In this document: positions 35,878 to 48,300 of the stretch, in pieces | Numbering within the stretch: position 1 is the stretch's first letter | Layout of the letters: each line of letters opens with the position of its first letter | Assembly: GCF_001039355.2 (NCBI RefSeq) | Contig: NW_019775857.1 | Coordinates: forward strand, 1,580,499 to 1,644,498 | Direction: 5' to 3' | Length of the DNA stretch: 64,000 nt | Source of the DNA: Lingula anatina | Taxonomy: Eukaryota; Brachiopoda; Lingulata; Lingulida; Lingulidae | The notes under the pieces: generated by a model | Databases searched by the model: none | The model's input: the letters and a program-made list of their open reading frames with translations, nothing else | What the model was told of the DNA's origin: nothing | Position numbers and translations under genes: made by a program

Positions 35878-36685
35878 GTGTTTAGGCCTACTCAGAATAG
35901 TGAAATAAAGGCCAAGAGGGTTGTTCAAATGCAGTGTAGAGAGACAGCGTCGATCACTAAAATATCGAGATAATATCCGCAAGAGTGGTAATTGAGGGGC
36001 TTTTCGGTCAGATTATCTTGATTTTCCAAAAATATTTCAGAGAGGTGCAGCGCAAGAAGGTTTTTAAATCCAGAGAAAATGCCGTTTACCCCGGGATAAT
36101 TGGTTAGATATGAATTTTGGCGCCAAAATCCTCTTTGTGTACCTTTAAGTCACTTGCGTTTGTGGGGAAGTACAACAAAAATAATTTCTAGTTGCTCGAC
36201 CGCAAGAATCACTTGCGCCGGGCAAGTAACGCACTTAGGTATGTCGAACCCTGCAGCATGACTCAAACATATTAAATTTTTAGAAAAAACGTTAGTCTGA
36301 AATGAAAAAAAAAATCTATTGACCATGTCGGATCAATGAATTCACACATTTTGAAAAAAAAAAAAAACTACTGGTCAGCACGAAATTTTACTGGTCGTGG
36401 GCGTCGGACCAGTGATTAACATCGAAGTCTGCTATATATTTATAATCTTTATATTTAAGATGTTAATTAATTAATTTACTTTATTTCATTTTACATATTT
36501 TGTAAAATTGTAAAGTCTACCGAACATTTTAAATGGATTGAGAATGTAATTAAATAAATAAATAAATAATTATTATTACTACTGATTATTATTATTATTA
36601 TTATAACGTAATCTACAGATACATACAGTTAACTGGGTGAATGTCTGTTTCAGCCTGTATGGACGTACAATGTAGTAGTTCCCTT

Positions 36686-39625
36686 ATGGCACCCAATAGA
36701 AAACAATTCAAGATATTTGTCTTAACAGCTGTTATATTCATTGTCCTGTTGAACACATACGTTTACTACGCAGTCAATGGTCCTGGTACGTAATGATGAT
36801 GTTAGTTTATTTATTTGATAAGAATTATAATCAAGATATTTGAAGTTTTAATTTAATATAACAACATATAGAAAGGCATATGATAATCATTCAAAATGGA
36901 ACAAATATTGTACATGGATTTTCACAATTTCGTGACTACCATTTGTCTCATTCCAGGTACTTCACTTTCATTAAATCATAAAAAAATATATCATCCTCGT
37001 TTACTTTGTTGGATTCTCACTACCAAGAGAAACTTTAAAACGAAAGCGAAAGCGGTGAAAGACACATGGTCCAGGAGGTGTGATGTCAGATTATTCGTTG
37101 CTTCAGACAAAGACGACGCTTTAAACACAACAGTCTTCAACATAGTAGACTCTAGAGAGACTTTGACACAAAAAACGTTCGCCGCATTTGAGTATGTCTA
37201 CAAGCATCATATCAATGACGCGGATTGGTTTCTCAAAGCAGACGACGATACATACATCTTCACAGAGAACTTACGTCACTTACTGACGTCATACAATCCA
37301 GATCATCCTTGGTTCATTGGTTTTCCCACTCAATTATTCTTATCCTCTCCTTACATGAGCGGGGGTGCGGGATACGTCATTAGTAAAAGTGCTTTAGAAA
37401 AATTTTACCGAGTGGGATTAAGTCAAAAGCTCTGTCCAACCACAGGACGTTTTGAAGACAAGGACTTCGGGGAATGTTTATATAAAATCGGTGTTAAGAC
37501 TGGGAAATCACAAGATGCAAATCATAGGACACTTTTTCATCCCTTTCACCCCGTCACAATGATAAATGGAGCTGACCCCAACCTTCCAAAGTGGTTTTAT
37601 ATATCTAGGTATCCGGGCCTGGCGGGAAATACCAGAGTGAGAAAATAAAAAATGCTTTTAATAATAGTACTCAGAGAGCAAAAACCTGCGAATCATAAAA
37701 TAAAAAAAGATCTATCAATATTAATTTGACCTCCAGGGTCCAGTTTTATAAAGGGCGTTTAGCACTAACCAGCGTAAAAGCCTAACCAGTTGTTAAATTC
37801 TCTAAACACCGGTTAACTAAATGATGATTAAAACTGTTTTAACGGGCAGTTAAGCAGCCGGTTAGCAAAACGGTGTTTAAACAGTTAAACCAGTGGTTGC
37901 TTGCTATGAACAACTTATCCAGACCATATTTGAAAATGAAATTACCCAGAATGCATGATGTTGCTATAAACAACCAAAAGACCCATAATACATATAACTA
38001 ACATACACATAGCCTAACCTTTATAGTTGTCTTCACACAATCTTTGACATGAAGGTTGAAAAAAGATACCAAGGAAATGATTCTGTGCCTAAAATTCTGA
38101 GGTAATAAGGTGTGATTTTTATCATTTTCTAGAGCAGGATCATTAAATTATATTAAATATTTTCCAAATATGAAATTTCCTTTCAGTTATTATACCAGAA
38201 TTGAAAATATTTCTTCAAAAACTCTCTTTCTTAATCTTACAAACTGATATCTTTTACTTGAGGGTTCCTGACAAGTCTCAGGAGATTTGTCATATTTATC
38301 CAGCGTTTAAGTAATTTAACTGCCCGTTTGGAACGTATAAATTTAAACAACAGTTTAGGAGATTTAACTGTTAGTTAGTGCTAAAGGGCGTTTATGAGAC
38401 AACCGTACGGTTAAAATTCGTTTAAGCTAGGACGCAATATTCGTCCTAGGTTTAAGTTAAGCGCTTGATTCAAGTATTGGTTATTGCTAAACGCTCCATA
38501 TAAAACTGGTCCTATAACTTGTACTTCTTGTGTGCATGCACAAAATTGCGTTATTATGTCCAAGTTGTGTGAAAACAAAGGAATAAAAGTGTGCTGAAAA
38601 TTTGGATAATTAACTTGAAAGTTTTTTCAGAATCCAGTTGTGTTGTTAAAGAATGTTGCTAATTCTTGTTAAAGCTCTCTGATATGCAAGTTATCCTCTA
38701 CCAGGGCCACATATAGCTTTTTTTTTTACTAGATGTATATAAACATGTCTCTATAGTTAAATGCTGGACGTATATGCACTGTGAGGCCCTGGTGGGGGTA
38801 TATGCAAACCAACGTATTGTAAATATTTATGTTAGCTTTCATTTATTGTCTTAAATTTCGTTAGGGTATAGCAATTATAAACACATTCCTTTGTTACGTC
38901 AACAGATTACTAATGGGCTTTGTGATCTGCTTGCCAGCACACAATCATTTATTGCCGAACATAAGTCCCAGGCCTGTCAATGAGGTATTCCCAGTGTGTT
39001 GATAAGCCAATTCTAAAATATTCAATATTCTAAAATATTGCCAGTATAAAAATTAAACCCGGTTATCCTGGGTCTATCATCTATGTACAAAAAAATCTAT
39101 AACATTATGGCTTCTATTGTCGGGCACACACACAAACAACACACACGCACAAATGAGCAAAGCAATAGACTTGAAAAGTATTTTTCGACAGTAACAAGTA
39201 GTATAAAGATCTGTTGTTTTATAAAAGCCTTTCGTTGTCAACAAACCAGTTTGAACATTATCTAGTTCCCAGAAAAAAAAATATGGTTCAATGTGGCCAT
39301 ACAAATCGACTTGTATTGAATCAGCGATCACAAAGCCTGTCCGTAATTTCCCCGAAGTGAACACGCTTAGATGTGGCCTGGTCACAAACCACTCTCTAAA
39401 CCCCTCACAAAGCTTTATCCCAACCGCTATATTGATTTTATAATTTGACCTCCTGTGCATTGCCCGCTACATACGAGATAAAAATACATAAATAACCTTG
39501 CTTTAAACTCATTTCAGGGCATTGACACACTGAGCGAGGACACGGTGTCGTTTCACTACGTGGACCCTGGAAGCATGTATCTAATGCATTTCCTCCTGTA
39601 CGATATCAGACGACCTGCCAGCTGA
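36686..39625 (+). CDS. C1GALT1: C1GALT1-like core 1 beta-1,3-galactosyltransferase, copy 2 (295 aa)
   Basis: Three coding exons: 36686-36785, 36957-37636, 39518-39625 (TGA), 888 bases. Same architecture as copy 1: membrane anchor at about residues 9-28 (KIFVLTAVIFIVLLNTYVYY), stem, then catalytic domain with FLKADDDTY, YMSGGAGYVISKSALEKF and VSFHYVDPGSMY. The last exon differs from copy 1 by one silent base in 108. The first exon is clearly diverged, and one loop in exon 2 is replaced and 18 bases shorter (FIGFPTQLFLSSPYMSGG against YLGHPIPCCPLPPHPPAEPY). It is expected to act in the Golgi on O-GalNAc glycans. Both copies have open frames, so neither looks like a pseudogene. Confidence 0.9.
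37736..38513. mobile_element. Long fold-back MITE (about 780 bases)
   Basis: Left end GGGTCCAGTTTTATAAAGGG then CGTTTAGCACTAACC. The reverse complement of the right end reads AGGACCAGTTTTATATGGAG then CGTTTAGCAATAACC. Inside, TAACGGGCAGTTAA on the left pairs with TTAACTGCCCGTTT on the right, and TTAGCACTAAC recurs inverted near 38375. The arms are therefore long and nested. It lies in intron 2 of C1GALT1 copy 2, is absent from copy 1 and has no coding capacity. Confidence 0.85.
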
Positions 39626-40027
39626 TGGTGGACTGGAGAATATCAATAGACTGGTTAAATGGCTAGAATGCATAGGAAATTTTTAAGACCTGCCAAGGGC
39701 TCAGTAGTAATACGGTGAAACGGAAATGCCGTAGGCCTATATTTTTTTCATATATACAGATCAAAATATGATATTGCTAAATCGATTGATTCATTTACAC
39801 ATATACCGTTATTGAGAATAGACAGGATACAAACGAAAGACTGGAAAAATCAATGGGTGGAGATGCAATTTTTTGCTCACTGACACTAAGAAATGAGGGG
39901 TTGGAATCGTATCGCAATCTTCCATTTAACACAGGAATTCACAAAGAGATTAAAATGTCCTACAGCTAATTAACCATTATCAGACATTGACGTTCGGGGA
40001 ACGAAACATACCCTAGCCGTGCCCTCT

Positions 40028-40112
40028 GCCAGGGTGGCAGATATTATAGGCACATTTTCCACATGGAAATGTGGAAAATGTGCCTTTTATATCTGTCACT
40101 TTGGTACAGAGT
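40028..40112. mobile_element. Hairpin MITE, TATTATAGGCACATTTTCCA family, copy 2
   Basis: GTGGCAGATATTATAGGCAC then ATTTTCCACATGG, followed by GAAATGTGGAAAATGTGCCT and TTTATATCTGTCAC. This is the same palindrome as at 30219-30297. Confidence 0.85.
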
Positions 40113-40369
40113 ACCCTAGGCGCTGGTTACAGGTCAAATAATGAGATACAAAATGAAATGTGAAATACTTCGGAAATACTTAGAGGTGGCTGGAACATCT
40201 CGGTTGATTATTCCGTTGATACATTTACTGATAATTACTTGCACAAAAATAACGCAAGTACGAATGGAAAAATGGTCAGAATAATGGACAGATTACATTG
40301 AACAGACATCTAGCAATATATGAAAGTAGACAGTTTTACATGGTTTGGACCAGATAAGAGAAAAGCAGA

Positions 40370-40445
40370 CGACCTGCCAACTGATGGGGAACTGGAGAGT
40401 ATCAAAAGACTGTTTATATGGCTGGAATAAATAGGAAATTTTTCA
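40370..40445 (+). repeat. Duplicated fragment of C1GALT1 terminal exon and 3'UTR
   Basis: About 75 bases match 39608-39680 with roughly one change in six bases, covering the last codons, the stop and early 3'UTR (GGAAATTTTT near the end in both). It is too short and isolated to be a third gene. Confidence 0.75.
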
Positions 40446-41294
40446 AAAGCAGACTTGGATAATTTTTATCTACTCCGATATTCAAGACACCACTATTACT
40501 GTCGGTATAGACGTTGCTTGTATATCACTCTCAAGAAACCGAACTATTTCAATTTCGTTTAGATTGAGAGACATGGGGGGACTTGAATATTTAACAATAG
40601 ATAGACAACATGTAAACATTGTTAAAGAAACTGCAAAAGAAATGATTGAAAAGGGTTGAGAAGAAATTCTGTTGGACTCGGTCTTCAAAGTTCAAGCCTA
40701 TTTCCCAGAACAATTGACAACTTATATATTTATATATTTTTTCCTATGTTGAATTTCTTTTATTCGGTTTAAATGTTATTTTTATGCAGTAATAGTTACG
40801 TAGATTAAAAAATTTTTTTTTTAGTTTTAACTATTTATTGAAGTTTTTAAAAATGTTATTGCAGTATATACTTTGCAGTAGAAAGACAGTGTTGAAGATG
40901 GTTTGGGTGATAGGGGGGCATAAAAATTTATTCATGATGACAGCACAGAATGCATTGGATAGAATAGGATTCGTGGGGGAATTTGAATATTAAAATTTTG
41001 ACCCAAAACAGAGAATTAAAGTAAGTTTTGGAGTGTTTTTATGGAAATGTAAAATCTTAATTTATGTGTTTCAAACACTTATCAGTCTGTTAGGATATAG
41101 TTGGTCTTTTTAGTATAATTTTTATAAAATCATACATTTACTGTAGATTTGATACTAATAAATTTAATTCTTTAATTGAATGAACATGTTTTTGTGTTTC
41201 CAGTTGTGTTTTCCAAAACAAATTACAAGTTTCATAAATATTTTTACCAAAACTACATGCCTGTGATATGAACAGTTGTCATGACAACCATCTA

Positions 41295-41329
<35 letters not shown>

Positions 41330-41330
41330 C
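41295..41330. repeat. (TCTA)n microsatellite
   Basis: About eight ATCT units. Confidence 0.97.
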
Positions 41331-41689
41331 ACAGGAAAGATTGAAATCCAGACAGATTTTAAATATGCCTAAGTGAGATTGAAATTTCACATAGGGGTTC
41401 TTTTGCCTGCATGTAGGCCTCTATGTACTTTGAAAAACATTTTGAGAATAACTATTATGAACATGTTCTAGAATGTAAAAATGAACTAAAATGTTTGTCA
41501 AAGTACATGTGGGACTGATATGCAGCCAAAAGAATCCATATGTGGGACAAAAAAATGAAAAAATGTTTTCTAATCCCTCAATGGAAAATGGGGATTTCAA
41601 ACTGGCCTAGGCCGATTTATTAAAGGTAATATTGGTTGATATAACGTTAAATGGAACTAATTTGTTGGCCACCGCCCGTACTCAGGCTG

Positions 41690-41852
41690 GCTGACTGAAA
41701 AGGAACAGACTGGACTGGAGGAAAAGAAGAAAGTGCTAATGTAGCACTTTAAATTAACGTCACATACCCAACTCTGTCGGTGAATAGCTACTCAGCTAAT
41801 GTTTGTACGTTCATTCTTTCCGACAAAATAAACTTTATTGTATTGTATTGTA
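41690..41852 (+). mobile_element. Candidate non-LTR retroelement 3' tail
   Basis: A short 3'UTR-like block ends in AATAAACTTTATTGTATTGT and further TATTGT units. Such an AATAAA plus short tandem tail is typical of the 3' ends of LINE/SINE insertions. There is no coding sequence here. Confidence 0.45.
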
Positions 41853-42094
41853 ACTAGAAAAGCACTCCGAGAGCGCAGACCTCCGCCAAGGCAGCAGTTT
41901 TTATTATTATTATTGATTATTGATTGATTATTGATCCGGATCACCACCATCTAATCATCTGTTCCTTGGCCCACTTCTGACAGTTCCTGAAAATTTCTTC
42001 AAAATCGGTCCTTAACTTTTGTAGTTATGTTGATGACAGACAGACAAACAGACAAACAGGGGTGAAAAAATAATTAACCTCCTTGGCGGAGGTT
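41853..42094. mobile_element. Interspersed element with CCTCCGCCAAGG ends
   Basis: Starts AAGCACTCCGAGAGCGCAGA then CCTCCGCCAAGGCAG, and ends in ACCTCCTTGGCGGAGGT, the inverted form of the start. The tail region contains GACAGACAGACAAACAGACA. I know this motif as one that recurs widely in marine animal genomes. Its class (RTE LINE 3' end, SINE or MITE) is uncertain. Confidence 0.65.
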
Positions 42095-42319
42095 AAAATC
42101 ATTTTAGAAAATGTCAGAGGTTTAAAATAAAGTTACAATTATAACGTGACCGAGTGACTAATGAAGAAACTCGTTCATTAGGTTAACTGTATACTTCTGG
42201 AAATGTAATGTTGGCGTTTCTTTCACTTATGCAAACTTAAGATGCAAACGTCTCTTTCGAAAGGATTTAGAATCGGAATAAGATCGTCTTGGGAACGCGA
42301 GAATTTGCGAGATTGTAAG

Positions 42320-45300
42320 ATGGCAGAGAAGAAACAAAGTGCAGCGCACGAAATCACTTACTATTTAAACGTAGAAAATTGCAAATTGGTAGCAGTTAGC
42401 ATCGTTATTGGGTTTATTATATATCATGGATTTATCCACCTGAAAAATGGTAAGTTTTCATGAAATAACTTTTTAAACATTTGAAATGCCGTGTTTTTTT
42501 GATCCCGTCATTTCGATTAGAGTGTTAACTGTTGTCCAGTTTGCTGGCGATTTAGTGTTTATTCAGCTGGTTTTGACGTGTTCACAAATCTCAGTTTTTG
42601 TGAAAACGCATTTGAATTCAGCAGTGATTCATACAATATGGAAAAATTTTTGGAAAAGAAAGAGAATCTTTTCATAGATCAAATATTTTAGTTCAAATCT
42701 GAGACCCCCCCCCCTTGGCCTCTGTTTTCGTTCACGCTCCATACTTATTACCGAAGGTAAGGCCTCATAACACCCAGTGCTACAGACTCTTGAGGCTATA
42801 AATATCAATATTCTGGTGAAATACAGTGTTCCTACATTTCACCTTGTAGTCTACCACCTGCAATTGAATGAATGCTTTCTGGTTCACACATCAGTTTGAT
42901 ATTGTTTTGATCTGTTTTTTTAGCTGTGTCTCTGAGCCTGTCTAGTTTCTAACACAGTGTCATGAGGTTTTACCTGCTTAGTATGTAAAGTTGAAAAGTG
43001 ACACCACCCCCTCCCCCACAATATAAAATTCTAAAAAAATATGTATTATCAATGTACTGTAGTAAATATGTTGCAGCTACTAGTATGATCGCAGACCTGT
43101 TCATCTACATTTTGTACAAGGCTTCACATTCTCTTTCATTTTGTCTCAGAATTAGGAAATGATTGGCAGATCATAGTAAAACTTTCAGCTATACAAACCC
43201 ATATGTCTCAAATTGTCAATTGGTGAATCAGAATGGTCTAAAAGTTGGGATCTTAGCTAGGCTTATTATTCACATTAAAGGGATAATAACTCTTCGTTTC
43301 GGCCAAAAAATGAATTTTCCTGGAGTAAACAACAATTTTCCCATACTTACCAATGGTTAATGAATCCATTTTTACATTCAAAGTTGGTCCCTGGTTTTTT
43401 TCTAAAAAGTTTGTTATTTTGTTAAAATCTCTTAAGAGATTTTAACAGAGTATAGCCATCAATGGAGGTCACGTGGTCTAAAGACAAGCTCAGATATCAG
43501 AATAATAGCTATAACTGCCGTTTTGTGGTAAAACAGAATATATTATATTTCTATGAGTTATTCAAAATGTTCTTATTGTGAAATATAGATCTCATACGAA
43601 GAGTTATTATCCCTTTAAATGATTGGGTAATCAAAGTCAAGATCCCACTTCTCACATATTACCCCAGATGGTAGATGTCTGCGATTTTATAGCCATATTT
43701 TAGCACATAAATATCTGTACTAGTTAGTAATTTTGTGGCATATTTCCAGGGAGTGACTCCTGCCGGTGGCTGCTGAGTGATGGCAGGTTCCAGGGATATA
43801 ACGCTTGGCAGCCTTATGGTTGTATGATGCACAAATACTCCAAGAGGTCAGTGACCACAAATCTGAGACTAACTTTAGCATAGCAAATTCCTAATTCATT
43901 TGCTAAATAAAGTTTAAAATTTCCCACAGTTAACACTATATGCATCATTGGTAAAGTTCAAAATATTGTTTTGGCAACAGTGGTATATTTATTTCTTTTG
44001 AAAGGAAATTCACTTCTAGAAAGAGTTCAGATAAAAGGTGTCCTTTGATTTTAGTTACCTTTATACAGCTATTTACAAGGCATGGTAACTCTTAGACATA
44101 AACATTAGTTAAGAAAATTTTAGCCTGTTAAAGTCCATTGTTGATTGAAGTCATCCCTTTTATGTACAGACAAACCAGGGATATAAATATGTCATTAAAT
44201 CAATAAAATTTGAGGTAAATGTAATTGATAGCAAAAGCCCCAACATGGTTAGTGCAGGTTTCTACATCATGGCACATCAAATCATCATGATCATGAACAT
44301 TTAATTATTAATGATCACCCAGACTGTCATTAAATTCCCTGTATTGTTCTTAAAACTCAATAGGAATTGATTATCCGGGCCCTAAGCTACAAAACATTTG
44401 AACAGTTTATCATCAATTGATGAAGAAATAATTGGTACACAATGGCTGTTGTTGTTTTTCATTATATTATACTATTATACTAGTTATTATAATTTTGTTT
44501 TTCCAGTGAATCCAGAAACTGTATGCATTACATCTCATACTGGGGCCATTCCAGCCATTTTGCTTTTGTTGGAGATTCTCGCATACGACAGCTCTACTAT
44601 GAGTTTGTTAATGTACTCAGTACAGATGAATTTAAAGTAGAGAAAAAACACTCTGATGTTCACTTCAACGATAAAAACTTAAATTTAAAAGTGGTGAGTG
44701 GCAATTTTTATGTATATTTAAGTAGTGGAATTGTTTCACTCTTTGCTACCCAATATATTGAGAACACAGCATTACTTGTCTGTTAATTATGTTCACTGTT
44801 ATTCTTCAGCATTGCAGGGATCCTTGGACTGTTGAAATGCAAACAGTTGTTGATAAATTTATTTATTTATGAACATGATTGACTTTTTGATAGAAACATT
44901 TATGAAAGAGTATATACATTGCACTGCTTATTATTAAATGAAAAAAAAAATTAAATTTCAGAGATCCAACATCATTGTGAGCTAAATTGCATATATCATA
45001 CTCAAGGGTTTTTTATGTTAGAAAATGAAGTCGATCATTAGGCACAAGAAATACATAATATGATAAATGCATACAGAAATACTTTTACATTTCAATTTAT
45101 TTCAGGATTTTTTGTGGTATCCATTTGTGAATCTTTCCATGTACAATGTTTTTAAAGCATGGAACAAATCAGATGATCATCTGCCCAATTTCATAGTGGT
45201 TGGCAGTGGCACAGTAAGTGACAGTATTTNCTATGAGAATGGGGTGTAACTTTAGCATAGCAAATTCCTAATTCATTTGCTAAATAAAGTTTAAAATTTC

Positions 45301-48300
45301 CTACAGTTAACACTATATACGCATCATTGGTAAAGTTCAAAATATTGTTTTGGCAACAGTGGTATATTTATGTCTTTTGAAAGGAAATTCACTTCTAGAA
45401 AGAGCTCAGATAAAAGGTGTCCTTTGATTTTAGTTACCTTTATATAGCTATCTACAGGGCATTTAGCAATAAGTTTCTTGCATGGTAACACTTAGGCATA
45501 AACATTAGTTAAGAAGATTTTAGCCTGTTAAAGTCCATTGTTGATTGAAGTCATCCCTTTTATGTACAGACAAACCAGGGATATAAATATGTCATTAAAT
45601 CAATAAAATTTGAGGTAAATGTAATTGATAGCAAAAGCCCAAACATGGTCAGTGCAGGTTTGCATCATGGCACATCAAATCATCATGATCATTAACTTTA
45701 AATTATTAATGTTCACTCAGACTGTCATTAAATTCCCTGTATTGTTCTTAAAACTCAATAGGAATTGATTATTCGGGCCCTAAGCTACAAAACATTTGAA
45801 CAGTTTATCATCAATTGATGAAGAAATTATTGGTACACAATGGCTGTTGTTGTTTTTCATTATATTATACTATTATACTATTATAATTTTGTTTTTCCAG
45901 TGAATCCAGAAACTGTATGCATTACATCTCATACTGGGGCCATTCCAGCCATTTTGCTTTTGTTGGAGATTCTCGCATACGACAGCTCTACTATGAGTTT
46001 GTTAATGTACTCAGTACAGATGAATTTAAAGTAGAGAAAAAACACTCTGATGTTCACTTCAATGATAAAAACTTAAATTTAAAAGTGGTGAGTGGCAATT
46101 TTTTATGTATATTTAAGTAGTAGAATTGTTTCACTCTTTGCTACCCAATATATTGAGAACACAGCATTACTTGTCTGTTAATTATGTTCACTGTTATTCT
46201 TCAGCATTGCAGAGATCCTTGGACTGTTGAAATGCAAACAGTTGTTGATAAATTTATTTATTTATGAACATGATTGACTTTTTGATAGAAAAATTTATGA
46301 AAGAGTATATACATTGCACTGCTTATTATTAAATGAAAAAAAAATTAAATTTCAGAGATCCAACATCATTGTGAGCTAAATTGCATATATCATACCCAAG
46401 GGTTTTTTATGTTAGAAAATGAAGTCGATCGTTAGGCACAAGAAATACATAATATGATAAATGCATACAGAAATACTTTTACATTTCAATTTATTTCAGG
46501 ATTTTTTGTGGTATCCATTTGTGAATCTTTCCATGTACAATGTTTTTAAAGCATGGAACAAATCAGATGATCATCTGCCCAATTTCATAGTGGTTGGCAG
46601 TGGCACAGTAAGTGACAGTTTTTATTTGTGTCTCATCTTTTGTCTCAGCATCTGCTCCCTTGGGTAGAGTTAATATTGTTAACTGCAGCAGTACTTGCTG
46701 ACGAATTGAAAAGCCAAGATTTATTTCCTTTTCTGCTCACAAATGAACTATACTTGGGCATAAGATATTTTTGTTAATTTGCTAATTTGATTTAAAGATT
46801 CAAATGGGTCAATTACCATTGAAATAAGAGAATAAATTTTCAAAAGGTAACTTAAGGAAGACCATCTTGAAATTGATGATTTATGTTGACTTGAGCAGTT
46901 AAATACCAACATGTTTAATGAATATTTCAGTGGAGCATTAAATATTTCAATGCAAGCGAGGCATCACTTGTGAATTTTAAAGGTAAGCGTGTATAGTATT
47001 GAAGTATTATCAACATCTGTTCTGCAACATGGCAAGTTATTAACAGTAATTTCTTAAACTGGTGGTAGTGGATGGGATTTGTGAAATATTACACTTTTGC
47101 AGTTATTGAGAAATTAAATGAATAAAATCACTGAGTTGTGAAATATCAGCTTATTGATTGCAATTTTAGAATTTTATCATTACTATACTACTACTGTACA
47201 AATACCTATCACTGCAATTTCAGAAAGTTTTGATGATATTATCATTATTATTATTATAGTTCTGTTACTTAGAAATAAAAACAACAGATTTCTCCATAGG
47301 AAAGATTGGGCTTTGCTGGTAATGTTAGTTTATCATTTGTATACTTACTTTCAGCCAATTTAACAAAAATGAGACCTCTGTTTCGACAGTTACAAAGCAG
47401 AACAAAACTGATTTGGATGTTACAGGGTAAGTGGGCAAACTAGAGTAAAGATTAGCCCCCCCCCCCATCCCAAATGTAATTTGCACATGATCTGCAGTTT
47501 AAAAGAATGTCAAGTGCAATTTTAATCTCCCTTTCACTAATTTTGGATATAAGTAACAGGTTGTTAACAGATATACCTAATTTTAAATTTCATTGGCATA
47601 TTTAATTATAAGGCTTTTTAATTATAATAAAATACAAGAAATTTCCCAGAGGGCAGGCTATTTAGTATTTTTTTTTAATCTCCAGATCCAGTGATAGAAG
47701 ACAAGCTTGGTCCAAACAGATCAATGATCACCAATGAACAAATAGATGATTACAATAAAGCAGCCATCACTGAACTGTGAGTATTATTAACAGAAAATAT
47801 ATTTGTCCATTTATTTTATTGATCAATGAGAAAAAGGGGCATAAGAGAACAAAGATATTCAAATGATTAGTGATAACCTTAAAATGAATGAAGAATGATG
47901 AAAAAGGGGTGATTGAATCTGTAGCAATAAATTAATGAATTTAGGTGGACTGAAATGCACATTTGGTGATTCTTTTGAGTTAACAGGACTGAAGTGGAGT
48001 GGTGCAGTTAGCACTAAGTTACCCAAAAGTTAATACAGCCAAAAATATCACATTGCCCTTTTTGAAATGGTAATAATTATTGTTCCTATTATACAGGTTA
48101 GAATGACAAATTTGTCAGAAGGGCCATTCTATCATGGTTCTATATTTTGGGTGATTTGATTGCCTATTTCAACTGCAACACAGATTCTTTAACGCAACCC
48201 CAAGTTTTTAATGAAATAATCAGCAATTCTTTATACATCAGTTCTTTTTTAATTTTCATTTATTCGAATGAAGAGCTAGTGAGCATACTGATGCCTTGGG

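Larger units (their letters stand above)
34108..36653. other. Upstream region of C1GALT1 copy 2
   Basis: More GC-rich than its surroundings up to about 35.4 kb. It contains two tandem units of CGTAATACGCACAGAGCGG (34846-34880) and four decayed units around GTGTCTCGCCTTTGTGTGTG (about 34800, 35067, 35144, 35204). From about 35342 to 35490 it is homologous to 24602-24790 upstream of copy 1. It then holds the second 290-base block (35582-35877). Promoter activity is likely somewhere here, but no core element is certain. Confidence 0.5.
39626..42319. other. C1GALT1 copy 2 3'UTR and intergenic region before CASD1
   Basis: The 3'UTR starts at 39626. A diverged second copy of the stop-codon region and early 3'UTR lies at 40370-40445 (GACGACCTGCCAACTGATGG against GACGACCTGCCAGCTGATGG). 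A hairpin MITE is at 40028-40112, a (TCTA)n tract at 41295-41330, and two retroelement-like tails at 41690-42094. The CASD1 promoter must lie close to 42100-42320. No exon is recognised. Confidence 0.6.

Noticed and set aside
40370-40445. Third C1GALT1 gene
   Set aside because: Only the final codons and early 3'UTR are repeated; there is no catalytic exon nearby.
44507-45213. Mutually exclusive alternative copies of CASD1 exons 3 and 4
   Set aside because: The copies encode the same residues, extend far into the introns and are separated by a single N. An assembly duplication is the simpler explanation.
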